Shown here one piece after another: positions 19,402-32,131 of a DNA stretch of 60,298 nucleotides. Each line of letters begins with the position of its first letter. Position 1 is the first letter of the stretch. Under the pieces are notes generated by a model that saw only the letters and a list, made by a program, of their open reading frames with translations, was not told where the DNA came from and did no database searches. The translations under genes were made by a program, and so were the position numbers. The DNA comes from Methylotenera sp. GTDB lineage: Bacteria; Pseudomonadota; Gammaproteobacteria; Burkholderiales; Burkholderiaceae_C. Location: positions 1 through 60,298 of the forward strand of contig JAIPCJ010000007.1 of the NCBI GenBank assembly GCA_021738245.1. Direction: 5' to 3'.

Positions 19402-19778
19402 ATGCCTGTGTTCCCCGTCTTTTCACCGCGAAACCAGTCGGCCCCACCTCCGCCCGAGCCTCCGCAGAAGCCCGGCCGTGACGAAGGCGACGGCGCGGTC
19501 GTCATCGAGCGCCAGACCCAGAAGACCGAGCCGCCGCGGCTCTACCAGGTCCTGCTGCTGAACGACGATTTCACGCCGATGGAGTTTGTAGTCATGGTTC
19601 TGCAGGAATTTTTCCGGCATGACCTGGATACGGCGACGCAGATCATGCTCAAAATCCACCACGAGGGGCGTGGCGTCTGCGGTGTCTTCACCAAGGACGT
19701 TGCTGCCACGAAGGTGGAGCTGGTACTGGCCGCCTCCCGGCGTGCCGGCCATCCCCTGCAGTGCATTATGGAGGCCGC

Positions 19779-19782
<4 letters not shown>
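19402..19782 (+). CDS. clpS: ATP-dependent Clp protease adaptor ClpS
   Basis: A 126-aa adaptor that hands N-degron proteins to ClpAP. After a disordered Pro-rich N-terminus (about 40 residues) comes the ClpS core with [16 protein letters not shown] and [16 protein letters not shown], which include the acidic pocket residues that hold the N-terminal amino acid. The start has no ribosome site and may be leaderless. Its stop overlaps the clpA ATG (ATGA). Confidence 0.95.
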
Positions 19783-22109
<2,327 letters not shown>

Positions 22110-22127
22110 GGCTCGTGAGATCAAGGC

Positions 22128-22152
22128 AAGGGGCGCTTCGGCGCCCCTTTTT
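22128..22152 (+). terminator. Terminator of clpS-clpA
   Basis: GGGGCGC-TTCG-GCGCCCC followed by TTTTT: a 7-bp GC stem closed by a UUCG tetraloop, 20 bp after the clpA stop. Confidence 0.93.
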
Positions 22153-22197
22153 CATGCCTGGCTGTTGGCCGCCGCGATGCGGGCCGCGACGCCGCGG

Positions 22198-22980
22198 TCA
22201 GGCGCCTGCCGCCGGGTCCTGCTGGAAGAAGCCCGCCAGCAGCCCGTACATCGCCGGCTCCTCGGCGCGCAGGGCTTGCGGCGCCACGAAGAAGGCCTCG
22301 GCCGCCACGGCGAAGAATTCCTCGACCGCCTCGGCGCCATACGGGTCGATCAGCGTCTGCTCGCCCGCGTCGACACGCTCGCAGAAGCGCGCCCACTCGG
22401 TGTCGATGACCTCGATCCAGCGCTCCCGCTCGGCGACAGGCAGGGGCGGCACGCCATCGGCCACGCCGTCGCGCATGTCCATCACATGGGCGAACTCGTG
22501 GATGACCACGTTGAACACCTCGTCCACCCCGAACTGTGCCGGGTCGTGGCTGGCAGCGATGGCGTTCCAGCTGAGCATCAGCGGCCCACCTTCCATGGCC
22601 TCGCCGGCGAGTTCCTCGTCGTACTCGTGCACCACGCCGTCCTCGTCCTCGAAGCGGCGCTGGGCCACCACTTCGCCCTCGTGCATGACGATGCCGACGA
22701 AGCCGTCGTACCAGTCCAGGCCGAGCCGCAGCACCGGCAGGCAGGCCTGGGCGGCCACGGCGACGGCGACTTCGTCGGTGACCTCGAAGCCATTCACGCC
22801 GTGGAACTCCTTGGCGGCCAGGAAGAGGCTGCACAGCCGGCGCAGTTCGGCGAGGTCGGCGTCGCTCCGCTGGGCAAGGAAGGGATGGCGCAGCAGCGTC
22901 AACTGCCACAGGGCGTCCGGGATGGCGTGCTTCTCGACGGCGCGCCGTTCGCGCCAGTCGCGCAGTGCCTTGAGGATCAC
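22198..22980 (-). CDS. mtfA: MtfA-type zinc metallopeptidase (M90 family)
   Basis: A 260-aa protein of the MtfA/YeeI family. The zinc site HEFAH (within VVIHEFAHVMDMRDG) and downstream acidic residues are present. In E. coli, MtfA binds the Mlc repressor and has aminopeptidase activity; here the target is unknown. It is the last gene of a five-gene minus-strand run and overlaps lpxH by 4 bp, which implies co-expression. Confidence 0.88.
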   Translation of the reverse strand: MILKALRDWRERRAVEKHAIPDALWQLTLLRHPFLAQRSDADLAELRRLCSLFLAAKEFHGVNGFEVTDEVAVAVAAQACLPVLRLGLDWYDGFVGIVMHEGEVVAQRRFEDEDGVVHEYDEELAGEAMEGGPLMLSWNAIAASHDPAQFGVDEVFNVVIHEFAHVMDMRDGVADGVPPLPVAERERWIEVIDTEWARFCERVDAGEQTLIDPYGAEAVEEFFAVAAEAFFVAPQALRAEEPAMYGLLAGFFQQDPAAGA

Positions 22981-23723
22981 AGCGGCAGCCGCTGCAGCCC
23001 CGCGGCCGACAGGCGGATGACGTCGCCGCGCGGTGGTGAGGCTTCGAGATCCCAGTCCGACAGCACGACGCGTTGCAGGCCGTCGCCCAGGTCATGCTCG
23101 GCCGGGCGGTGCGTGTGGCCGTGGATCAAGGTGGCCGCGCCCGCCTCGCGGAGCATCGCGCGGCAGGCGTCCGCGTCGAGGTCTGTCGACATCAACTCGC
23201 TCGCCTGGGCCGCGCGGCTGCCTTCGCGCATCTGCCGCGCGAGGGCCTGCCGTGCTGACAGGGGCTGGGCCAGAAACTGGGCCTGCCAGGCGTCAGAGCG
23301 CACCTGGCGGCGGAAGTCCTGGTAGGCGGTGTCGTCCAGGCACTGCGCGTCGCCATGAGCGAGCAGCCAGCGCTGGCCGAAGGCGTCGAGCCGTGTCGGG
23401 TCGGACAGCGGCTTCAAGCCCGTGGCCGCCTGCATGTCGGTGCCCAGCAGGAAGTCGCGGTTGCCCGCCATGAAGAAGAGCTCACGCTGGCGTCCGGCGT
23501 CTTGCAGCAGCTGCGTGACCTCGGCCTCGAAGCCCTCGTGGCGGGCGTCGTCACCCACCCAGACTTCGAAGATGTCCCCCAGCAGAAACACCGCCTGCGC
23601 AGGCGTTTGCGCCAGATGCCGGGCCAGCCGGGCGAGGGTGGCCGGCGTCCCGGGGCCCAGGTGCAGGTCCGACAACAGGTCGATGTGGACCCAGTGCGCC
23701 GGGGCCGCGAGGACGGGAATCAA
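22977..23723 (-). CDS. lpxH: UDP-2,3-diacylglucosamine diphosphatase LpxH
   Basis: A 248-aa metallophosphoesterase that makes lipid X in the lipid A pathway on the inner face of the inner membrane. The metal-binding motifs appear in order: [25 protein letters not shown] and HGHTHRP. It overlaps mtfA and ppiB by 4 bp on either side. The initial ATG (MIPVLAAP) is coupled to the ppiB stop. Confidence 0.94.
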   Translation of the reverse strand: MIPVLAAPAHWVHIDLLSDLHLGPGTPATLARLARHLAQTPAQAVFLLGDIFEVWVGDDARHEGFEAEVTQLLQDAGRQRELFFMAGNRDFLLGTDMQAATGLKPLSDPTRLDAFGQRWLLAHGDAQCLDDTAYQDFRRQVRSDAWQAQFLAQPLSARQALARQMREGSRAAQASELMSTDLDADACRAMLREAGAATLIHGHTHRPAEHDLGDGLQRVVLSDWDLEASPPRGDVIRLSAAGLQRLPL

Positions 23724-24220
23724 ATTTCCTTGGCTTCCTGGATGACAACCGCCTCGACCGGCACGTCGGCATGGCCGCCCGGGCCGCGGCCGGTCTTGAC
23801 GGTGCCGATCTTGTCGACGATGTCCGTGCCTTCGACCACCTTGCCGAACACCGCATAGCCCCAGCCCGAGGGCGACTCGGACTTGAAGTTCAGGAAATCG
23901 TTCGTGACGGTGTTGATGAAGAACTGCGCCGTGGCCGAGTGCGGCGCGTTGGTGCGGGCCATGGCCAGGGTGTACTTGTCGTTCTTGAGGCCGTTGTTGG
24001 CCTCGTTCTGGATGGGGGCCTCGGTGGGCTTCTGGTTCATCTTGGCGTCAAAGCCGCCGCCCTGGATCATGAAGCCCTTGATCACGCGGTGAAAGATCGT
24101 GCCGTTGTAGTGGCCGCTGCGCACATAGCTCAGGAAGTTCGCCGCCGACAGCGGGGCCTTCTCGTGGTCCAGCTCGATGACGATGCGGCCGTGGTTGGTG
24201 GTCAGTTCGATCTTGCTCAT
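23720..24220 (-). CDS. ppiB: Cytoplasmic peptidyl-prolyl cis-trans isomerase B
   Basis: A 166-aa cyclophilin without a signal peptide. Conserved segments are [13 protein letters not shown] (with the catalytic Arg), [11 protein letters not shown] and [12 protein letters not shown]. It speeds proline isomerisation in cytoplasmic proteins. It overlaps ppiA and lpxH by 4 bp each. The short negative C-terminus QEAKEI is unremarkable. Confidence 0.94.
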   Translation of the reverse strand: MSKIELTTNHGRIVIELDHEKAPLSAANFLSYVRSGHYNGTIFHRVIKGFMIQGGGFDAKMNQKPTEAPIQNEANNGLKNDKYTLAMARTNAPHSATAQFFINTVTNDFLNFKSESPSGWGYAVFGKVVEGTDIVDKIGTVKTGRGPGGHADVPVEAVVIQEAKEI

Positions 24221-24792
24221 TTTTCGATGGTTGCCTTGTTGATGAGGATGGCCTTCTCGGGCAGGTGCTGGTGCACCTGGTAGGGCGAGACGGGCGTGGT
24301 GCGGATCTTGTCGACGACGTCCATGCCCTCGATGACCTGCCCGAATACCGCGTAGCCGGTGGCGGGATTGTCGGGCTGGCCATCGAGCATCGGGTTGTCG
24401 ACGACATTGATGAAGAACTGGGCCGTGGCCGAGTTGGGTTCTGCGGTGCGGGCCATGGCGACGGTACCGCGCACATTGGACAGACCGTTGTGCGATTCCA
24501 GCGGGATGGGCGCCTTGGTCGGGCGAGGCTGCAGCACCTGGTTCGGGCGCTGGGCCAGCTTGGCGTCGTAGCCGCCGGTCTGGATCATGAAGTTCTCGAT
24601 GACGCGGTGGAACACGACCCCGTTGTAGTGGCCGGCCTTCACGTACTGCACGAAGTTGGCCACCGTCTTGGGCGCCTTCTGCGCATCGAGCTGGATGCGG
24701 ATGTCACCTTCGGTGGTCTGCAGCTTCACGACCTGGGCGCAAGCGCCAGCGGCGGCCAGCAGGGCGGCGAGAAAGAGGGCGGGTTTTTTCAT
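24217..24792 (-). CDS. ppiA: Periplasmic peptidyl-prolyl cis-trans isomerase A
   Basis: A 191-aa cyclophilin with a cleavable signal peptide ([20 protein letters not shown]), so periplasmic. The core is [25 protein letters not shown] and [12 protein letters not shown]. It is a paralogue of the downstream cytoplasmic gene; the pair probably arose by duplication, and in this lineage they are commonly adjacent. It follows the TPR gene by 9 bp. No clear Shine-Dalgarno is seen. Confidence 0.93.
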   Translation of the reverse strand: MKKPALFLAALLAAAGACAQVVKLQTTEGDIRIQLDAQKAPKTVANFVQYVKAGHYNGVVFHRVIENFMIQTGGYDAKLAQRPNQVLQPRPTKAPIPLESHNGLSNVRGTVAMARTAEPNSATAQFFINVVDNPMLDGQPDNPATGYAVFGQVIEGMDVVDKIRTTPVSPYQVHQHLPEKAILINKATIEK

Positions 24793-24801
24793 GGGGTGGG
24801 G

Positions 24802-25329
24802 TCAGCGTTTCGGGGTCAACTCGCGGGTCAGCGACAACGTGCGGCTGATCTTGGCGGCCAGGGCGTCGCTCGGGGCGACGGACACCTTTTGAGCGTGTTG
24901 GTAGGCGCGCAGGGCCAGGCGCACCAGCACATCGCCGAGATTCTCCTGCGCCTGGGCATGGTCGGGCTGCACGCGCAGGGCTTGATCGAGGGCGGCCTTG
25001 GCCTGGTCGAGTTCGCCCGCGGCGGCATGCAGCACGGCGAGGTTGTTGTAGGGGTCGGCCAGATCGGGGAAGTCCTGCGTGAGGCGGGTGAAGATGTCCA
25101 GGGCCTTGGCGCGTTCGCCGAGCTCCATGCGCATCACGCCCAGCGCGAAGCGCAGTTGCAAGTCGTCGGGCGTGCGCTGCAGCGCCTGCTCGACCTGCTC
25201 GACGGCCTGGGTCTTCTGGCCGGCCAGCCACAGCCGCTGGGCGCTGGGCAGGTCGTTGGCACGGGCGGGCAGCGCGGCCGCGGCGAGCAGGGCGCCGAGC
25301 AGCGCAAGGGTGGGGAGGGGCAGGCGCAT
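24802..25329 (-). CDS. Periplasmic tetratricopeptide-repeat protein
   Basis: A 175-aa protein with a signal peptide (cleavage likely after ALPARA) and about three TPR helix pairs between residues 30 and 145, e.g. ADPYNNLAVLHAAAGELDQAKAALDQAL. TPRs mediate protein contacts; the partner is unknown. It heads the ppiA-ppiB-lpxH-mtfA run and is divergent from cysS, an arrangement common in Burkholderiales. A role in envelope biogenesis is plausible but unproven. Confidence 0.85.
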   Translation of the reverse strand: MRLPLPTLALLGALLAAAALPARANDLPSAQRLWLAGQKTQAVEQVEQALQRTPDDLQLRFALGVMRMELGERAKALDIFTRLTQDFPDLADPYNNLAVLHAAAGELDQAKAALDQALRVQPDHAQAQENLGDVLVRLALRAYQHAQKVSVAPSDALAAKISRTLSLTRELTPKR

Positions 25330-25366
25330 GAGGGTTGGAGCGGGGAGCAGCGTCAGGGGTGGCCGC

Positions 25367-25417
25367 TATACTGAAACGATTCTATGAGCCCCGCCTGGCC
25401 GCCCCCGGTGCGGGGCT
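25367..25417 (+). promoter_or_regulatory. cysS promoter (-10) and leader hairpin
   Basis: TATACT at 25367-25372 is a good -10 with no clear -35. Shortly after the predicted start, AGCCCCGC (25387-25394) pairs with GCGGGGCT (25410-25417), followed by TCTTGTT. The hairpin looks terminator-like and lies in the roughly 95-nt leader of cysS. Confidence 0.4.
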
Positions 25418-25472
25418 TCTTGTTGGTGGCGTCCACGCCTCGATACCGGCGCCAGCCCTTCCTCAGCGTCCC

Positions 25473-26843
25473 ATGTCCTTGCGCGTTTACAACTCCCTCA
25501 GTCGCACCCTCGAAGACTTTCAGCCGCTCGTGCCTGGCCAGGTGCGCATGTATGTCTGCGGCATCACGGTCTACGATCTGTGCCACATGGGGCATCTGCG
25601 CATGAACATGGCGTTCGATGTCATCTACCGCTGGCTGCGCGCCAGTGGCTATGCGGTGACCTATGTCCGCAACGTGACGGACATCGACGACAAGATCATC
25701 AAGCGCGCCGTCGAGCGCGGCATCACCATCCGCCAGCTCACCGAGGAGATGACGGCCGCGATGCACGAAGACTTTGCCGCCGTGGGCCTGCTGCGCCCTG
25801 ACCACGAGCCTCGCGCGACCGAATACGTGCCCCAGATGCTGGCCCTCATCGATCGCCTGGAGCAGCGGGGCCTGGCCTACCGGGCTGAAGGCGGCGACGT
25901 GAACTACGCCGTGCGCAAGTTCGAGGGCTACGGCAAGCTCAGCGGCAAGAGCCTGGACGACCTGCGCGCCGGTGAGCGTGTGGCGGTGGACGACGGCAAG
26001 CTCGACCCGCTGGACTTCGTGCTCTGGAAGGCCGCCAAGGCCGAGGAGCCGGCCGACGCCAAGTGGGCGGCGCCTTTTGGAGAAGGCCGCCCCGGCTGGC
26101 ACATCGAGTGCTCCGCCATGAGCTGCGCGCTGCTCGGCGAGAGCTTCGACATCCACGGTGGCGGTGCCGACCTGCAGTTCCCGCACCACGAGAACGAGAT
26201 CGCGCAGAGCCAGGGTGCCGGCTATGACTTTGCCAAGTACTGGCTGCACAACGGCTTCCTGAACGTCGACGGCGAGAAGATGTCCAAGAGCCTGGGCAAC
26301 TTCTTCACCATCCGCGACGTGCTGCAGAAGTTCGACGGCGAGACCCTGCGCTTCTTCATGCTGCGCACCCACTACCGCCGGCCCTTCAACTTCAGCGACA
26401 GCCACCTCGAAGACGCCCGCACCGCGCTCACGCGGCTCTACACCGCGCTCGATGCCGTGCCGCCGGCCGAGGTCACGATCGACTGGTCGGAGCCGAGCGC
26501 GGCGGCCTTCAAGACGGCCATGGACGAAGACTTCGGCACGCCCGGCGCCGTGGCGGTGCTGTTCGACCTCGTCAACGAGGTCAACCGCAACCGCTCGCCC
26601 GAGAAGGCCGGCCTGCTCAAGGCGCTGGCCGGCGTGCTCGGCATCCTGCAGCCGCCGCCGCGTGCCTATCTGCAGGGTGGCTCGGGCGATGAATCGGCCT
26701 GGATCGAAGCCCGCATTGCCGCGCGTGCTGCTGCGAAGGCGGCCAAGGACTTCGCCGGGGCTGACGCCATCCGCGCCGAACTCTCAGCCAAGGGCATCAC
26801 GCTGAAGGACGGCGCGGGCGGCACGACCTGGGTGAAGAGCTGA
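25473..26843 (+). CDS. cysS: Cysteinyl-tRNA synthetase
   Basis: A 456-aa class I aminoacyl-tRNA synthetase that charges tRNA-Cys. The zinc-binding Cys in VCGITVYD, the HIGH-type HMGHLRMN and the KMSKSLGN loop are in their normal places, with ECSAMSC carrying the second zinc cysteine. I chose the start at MSLRVYN because it is the usual N-terminus; 46 open upstream codons are in the leader. It shares one base with the next gene (TGATG). Confidence 0.97.
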   Translation: MSLRVYNSLSRTLEDFQPLVPGQVRMYVCGITVYDLCHMGHLRMNMAFDVIYRWLRASGYAVTYVRNVTDIDDKIIKRAVERGITIRQLTEEMTAAMHEDFAAVGLLRPDHEPRATEYVPQMLALIDRLEQRGLAYRAEGGDVNYAVRKFEGYGKLSGKSLDDLRAGERVAVDDGKLDPLDFVLWKAAKAEEPADAKWAAPFGEGRPGWHIECSAMSCALLGESFDIHGGGADLQFPHHENEIAQSQGAGYDFAKYWLHNGFLNVDGEKMSKSLGNFFTIRDVLQKFDGETLRFFMLRTHYRRPFNFSDSHLEDARTALTRLYTALDAVPPAEVTIDWSEPSAAAFKTAMDEDFGTPGAVAVLFDLVNEVNRNRSPEKAGLLKALAGVLGILQPPPRAYLQGGSGDESAWIEARIAARAAAKAAKDFAGADAIRAELSAKGITLKDGAGGTTWVKS

Positions 26844-27477
26844 TGGCGGTCGTCTCGGAAGTCGTCCCGTCGTACTGGGACGAGGCCTGCAAGCACCTGG
26901 TCAAGCGCGACCGGGTCATGAAGAAGCTGATCCCGCAGTTCGGCGAGGCGCGCCTGCAAAGCCGCGGCGATGCCTTCGCCACGCTCGCCCGCTCCATCGT
27001 CGGCCAGCAGATCTCGGTCAAGGCTGCGCAGTCGGTTTGGAACAAATGGGTGGCGCTCACGCCCAAGTTCCAGCCCGCCGCGGTGCTGGGCCTGGGCGTC
27101 GAAGAGCAGCGCGCGGCCGGCCTGTCCGCCCGCAAGGTCGAGTACCTCCGAGACCTGGCGGAGCACTTCGCCTCCGGCCAGGTGCATGTGCGCCAATGGG
27201 CGCAGATGGATGACGAAGCCATCATCGAAGAGCTCGTCGCCATCCGCGGCATCGGCCGCTGGACGGCGGAGATGTTCCTGATCTTCCACCTGATGCGCCC
27301 CAACGTGATGCCGCTGGACGACGTGGGCCTGCTCAAGGGCATCAGCCTCAACTATTTTTCCGGCGAGCCCGTCTCCCGCGCCGAGGCGAGGGAGGTGGGC
27401 GACGCCTGGGCGCCGTACCGTTCTGTCGCGGTTTGGTACATTTGGCGCAGCCTCGATCCGCTACCTGTGGACTACTG

Positions 27478-27478
<1 letters not shown>
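26843..27478 (+). CDS. DNA-3-methyladenine glycosylase (AlkA-like HhH-GPD)
   Basis: A 211-aa HhH-GPD glycosylase that removes alkylated purines in base-excision repair. [19 protein letters not shown] and the helix-hairpin-helix [15 protein letters not shown] precede the catalytic aspartate region LDDVGL. It lacks the extra N-terminal domain of E. coli AlkA and matches the shorter DNA-3-methyladenine glycosylase II group. It overlaps cysS and accA by one base on each side, so all three are probably one operon. Confidence 0.9.
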
Positions 27479-28449
<971 letters not shown>

Positions 28450-29794
28450 CCCCACCGCCCCCGCTGTCGCGGTCGCGTTCAGCGGCGGGCTTGATTCCAC
28501 GGCGCTGCTGCATGCCGTGACCCGCACGGTCACGGCCCAGCGGGTCGTCGCCCTCCATGTGCACCACGGCTTGCAGCCCCAGGCAGATGCCTGGGCGGCG
28601 CAATGCCGTGCCGTGGCCGAGGGCTGGGGCGCATCGTTTGTCTGCACCCGGCTAAACGGCCAGCCCGGCCCGGCCGAGAGCCTCGAAGCCTGGGCCCGCG
28701 CCGGGCGCCACCAGGCCTTGCACGACATGGCCGTGGCTGCCGGCGCTGATCTGCTGCTGCTCGCCCACCATCGCCGCGATCAGGCCGAGACCTTCGTGTT
28801 GCAGGCCATGCGCGGCGCGGGCCTGGCGGGGCTTGCCGGTATGCCGCGCGCGCAATGGCGCCATGGCGTCTGCTGGGCGCGCCCTTGGCTCGACAGGCCC
28901 CGCGAGAGCATCGAGGCCTATGCGTTGATGCACGGCCTGCGCTGGATCGACGACCCGAGCAACGCCGATGCCCGCCTGGCCCGCAACCGCCTGCGGCAGC
29001 AGCTGTGGCCGGCCTTTCCGGCGGCGGAGTCTGGCCTCGCGCAGGCAGCCCGCTGGGCCCAGGAGGCTGACGCGCTGGCTGAGGAGATCGCGACGCAAGA
29101 CCTGGCACACCTGGCGGCCGGCGCTCGGCTGGACCTGCCGGGCCTGATGCAGCTGTCGCCCGCCCGCCGCAGCAACGCGCTGCGCCATTGGCTGTCTGGC
29201 CAGACTGCCGCGCCCGCCAGCCTCATCGCACGGCTGCTTGCGGAATGGCAGCCCGGCGCCAGCCTGAGCTGGCCCGCGCCCGGCGGCGAGCTCCATGCCT
29301 GGCGTGACGGGCTCTTCTGGCAGCCTCGCCTCGCCGTGCCTCCGGCGCCGTCAACGCTCGACCTGAGCCAGCCGGGGCGGTACCCGCAGCCGGCCTGGCA
29401 CGGCGCGTGGCTTGTGCAGCCCGCGGGGCAGGGCATTGCGCCTGCGCGCCTGGCGGCGCTCACCCAGCGTGCGCGAGCGGAGGGCGACCAGTTCCAGGCT
29501 GCGCCGAAGGCGGCGACGCGCAGCTTCAAGAAGGCAGCGCAGTGCGCTGGCTTGCCGCCGTGGCGCCGCCAAGGACCGCTGCTGGTGAGTGCGCAGGGGC
29601 AATTGGTGGCTGCGGCAGGGCTGGGCATGGATGCACGTGCCTTCGCCGCGCGAGATGAGCCAGCCCTGGCTGTCCGCTGGGTCGAGGACTCAGCCTTGCC
29701 GCAGAGCGAAGGCGAAACCCCGCCTGGCGCATAAAATCAGGGGTTTGCGAGCAGGGCCGTCCCGGCCGCTCAACTTCAGCCTTCGCTCAAACAC

Positions 29795-31069
29795 ATGGCT
29801 CTGATCGTCCACAAGTACGGCGGCACCTCGATGGGGTCCACCGATCGCATCCGCAACGTGGCCAAGCGCGTCGCCAAATGGGTGCGCGCCGGCCACCAGA
29901 TGGTGGTCGTGCCCTCGGCGATGAGCGGAGAGACCAACCGCCTGCTGGGCCTGGCCAAGGAACTCTCGCCCGCCAGCAGCAGCCCCGAGGTCAACCGCGA
30001 ACTCGACATGATCGCGGCCACGGGCGAGCAGGTCTCGGTCGGCCTGCTGGCCATTGCATTGCAGGCGGAAGGCATTCCCTCGGTCAGCTACACCGGCTGG
30101 CAGGTGCCCGTTGCCACCGATTCGTCCTACACCAAGGCGCGCATCGAGAGCATCGATGACAAGCGCGTGCGCGCTGATCTCGCCGCCGGCAAGGTGGTCG
30201 TCATCGCCGGCTTCCAGGGCGTGGATGGCGAGAACAACATCACCACCCTCGGCCGTGGCGGCTCCGACACCTCCGCGGTGGCCATCGCCGCCGCGATGAA
30301 GGCCGATGAGTGCCTCATCTACACCGACGTGGACGGCGTCTACACCACCGACCCGCGCATCGTCCCCGAGGCGCGCCGCCTTCACACCATCAGCTTCGAA
30401 GAGATGCTGGAGATGGCGTCGCTCGGCTCCAAGATCCTGCAGATCCGCTCGGTGGAGTTCGCTGGCAAGTACCGCGTGCCGCTGCGCGTGCTGTCCAGCT
30501 TCACGCCCTGGGACATCGACATCAACGAGGAAGCCAAGTCCGGCACCCTGATCAGTTTTGAAGAGGACGAAAAAATGGAACAAGCCGTCGTGTCGGGCAT
30601 TGCCTTCAACCGTGACGAGGCCAAGGTGACGTTGCTGGGCGTGCCGGACAAGCCGGGCATCGCCTTCCAGATCCTGGGCCCCGTGGCCGAGGCCAACATC
30701 GACATCGACGTCATCATCCAGAACGTCTCGCACGACGGCAAGACCGACTTCTCCTTCACCGTGCACCGCAACGACTACGCGCGCACGATGGAACTGCTGC
30801 AGAACACCGTGGGCCCGGCAACCAATGCCGCCAAGGTCGCGGGCGACCCCAAGATCTGCAAGGTCTCCATCGTCGGCATCGGCATGCGCTCGCACGTCGG
30901 CGTGGCCAGCAAGATGTTCCGCGCGCTGAGCGAGGAGGGCATCAACATCCAGATGATCTCCACCAGCGAGATCAAGACCAGCGTCGTCATCGACGAGAAG
31001 TACATGGAACTGGCCGTGCGCGCGCTGCACAAGGCCTTCGACCTGGACCAGGATGCGTCCGCGGCCTGA
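29795..31069 (+). CDS. lysC: Aspartate kinase (ACT-domain, feedback-regulated)
   Basis: A 424-aa aspartokinase, the first step to lysine, threonine and methionine. KYGGTSMGS at the N-terminus binds ATP, GRGGSDTSAVAIA lies in the kinase core, and two ACT domains occupy about residues 265-410, where lysine and/or threonine inhibit. A candidate -10 TAAAAT (29732-29737) overlaps the tilS stop. There is no Shine-Dalgarno before the ATG. The tRNA-Ser gene follows 49 bp later. Confidence 0.96.
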   Translation: MALIVHKYGGTSMGSTDRIRNVAKRVAKWVRAGHQMVVVPSAMSGETNRLLGLAKELSPASSSPEVNRELDMIAATGEQVSVGLLAIALQAEGIPSVSYTGWQVPVATDSSYTKARIESIDDKRVRADLAAGKVVVIAGFQGVDGENNITTLGRGGSDTSAVAIAAAMKADECLIYTDVDGVYTTDPRIVPEARRLHTISFEEMLEMASLGSKILQIRSVEFAGKYRVPLRVLSSFTPWDIDINEEAKSGTLISFEEDEKMEQAVVSGIAFNRDEAKVTLLGVPDKPGIAFQILGPVAEANIDIDVIIQNVSHDGKTDFSFTVHRNDYARTMELLQNTVGPATNAAKVAGDPKICKVSIVGIGMRSHVGVASKMFRALSEEGINIQMISTSEIKTSVVIDEKYMELAVRALHKAFDLDQDASAA

Positions 31070-31099
31070 GAATTCAAAAGCGGGCCCGAAATCCTGATG

Positions 31100-31105
31100 T
31101 AGAAT
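31100..31105 (+). promoter_or_regulatory. -10 element of the tRNA-Ser promoter
   Basis: TAGAAT lies 14 bp before the mature tRNA 5' end and 31 bp after the lysC stop. A weak TTCAAA at 31073 is too far away to be a good -35. The tRNA may also be read from lysC. Confidence 0.4.
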
Positions 31106-31118
31106 GCAGGGCTTCGCT

Positions 31119-31211
31119 GGAGTCGTGACCGAGTGGCCGAAGGTGCTCCCCTGCTAAGGGAGTATGTGGGCAAAACCTGCATCGAGGGTTCGAATCCCTC
31201 CGACTCCGCCA
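31119..31211 (+). tRNA. tRNA-Ser (GCU anticodon)
   Basis: GGAGTCG pairs with CGACTCC to form the acceptor stem. The anticodon arm CTCCC-CTGCTAA-GGGAG has GCT at 31153-31155. A long variable arm typical of serine tRNAs follows, then the T-arm AGGGTTCGAATCCCT and an encoded CCA. It reads AGC and AGU codons. Confidence 0.97.
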
Positions 31212-31218
31212 AAACCCC

Positions 31219-31250
31219 AAAGCCCGTCCTCGTGACGGGCTTTGTCTTTT
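31219..31250 (+). terminator. Terminator of tRNA-Ser
   Basis: AAAGCCCGTC-CTCGT-GACGGGCTTT, a perfect 10-bp stem, followed by GTCTTTT, 8 bp after the tRNA CCA. Confidence 0.9.
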
Positions 31251-31281
31251 CCGCCGCGGTGATTGCACGCCTGCAGTTGCC

Positions 31282-32076
31282 TCAGGCGTAGCGCGTCGCC
31301 CGTCCTTCACGCACAAAGGCCCAGAGTTGCAGGCCCAGCTTCTGCGCGGTCTCGATGGCCAGGCTGCTCGGCGCGGACACACAGGCCAGCAGGCCGACGC
31401 CGGCCATCGCCGTCTTGTGCACGAGTTCGAAGCTGGCGCGGCTGGACATCAGCACGAAGCCCTCGCCAGCCGGCTCGGCTCGGCGGGCCCGTGCGCCGCA
31501 GAGCTTGTCGAGCGCGTTGTGGCGGCCGACGTCTTCGCGGGCGAACAGCAAGGCGCCGGTGGCGTCGCACCAGGCGGCTGCGTGGGGGCCGCCGCAGCGC
31601 GCGTTCAGCACCTGCGCTGATGGGAGGGCCGCCACGGCCCGGTCCAGGGCGCCGGGTGCGAGAGACGGTGCCTGCACGGGTTGGGGCGACACCGCCGAGA
31701 CCTGCGACAGGCTCTCCAGGCCGCACAGCCCGCAGCCGGTGCGGCCGGCCAGCATGCGGCGCCGGGCCTTGAGCTGTTGCTCACGCGCGGCCGTCACCTG
31801 CAGGGCCAGCTCGATGCCCTCAGGCTGCGCGAGCACCTCCACGTCCAGCAAGTCCTGGCGGCTGCCGATCCAGCCCTCGTTGAGCGCGAATCCGAGGGCG
31901 AAGTCCTCCAGGTCGGCGGGCGTGGCCAGCATGACGGCCTGAGAAATGCCGTTGACCGTCAGCGCCACGGGCAACTCCACGGCCACGCATTCATCCCCTG
32001 ATCCGCCCGGCAAGGACAGGGTCAGCAGCGGGCTCGGGAGGTCGGCGGCGGCGGTCAAGGGGGCGATGGCGGGCAT
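31282..32076 (-). CDS. fdhD: Formate dehydrogenase accessory sulfurtransferase FdhD
   Basis: A 264-aa FdhD protein, which transfers sulfur from IscS to the molybdenum cofactor of formate dehydrogenase. The reactive cysteine pair is in GRTGCGLCGLESL, and the conserved REDVGRHNALDKL and SSRASFELVHKTA are present. I start it at MPAIAP because the 42 upstream open codons are not FdhD-like; no ribosome site is obvious at either. No formate dehydrogenase gene is in the window, so its client lies elsewhere. Confidence 0.9.
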   Translation of the reverse strand: MPAIAPLTAAADLPSPLLTLSLPGGSGDECVAVELPVALTVNGISQAVMLATPADLEDFALGFALNEGWIGSRQDLLDVEVLAQPEGIELALQVTAAREQQLKARRRMLAGRTGCGLCGLESLSQVSAVSPQPVQAPSLAPGALDRAVAALPSAQVLNARCGGPHAAAWCDATGALLFAREDVGRHNALDKLCGARARRAEPAGEGFVLMSSRASFELVHKTAMAGVGLLACVSAPSSLAIETAQKLGLQLWAFVREGRATRYA

Positions 32077-32131
32077 CACGCCATCATAGGAGCGCCTCCA
32101 CCGCCCGGTGACGTTAGGGGTCGCGGTGTCG

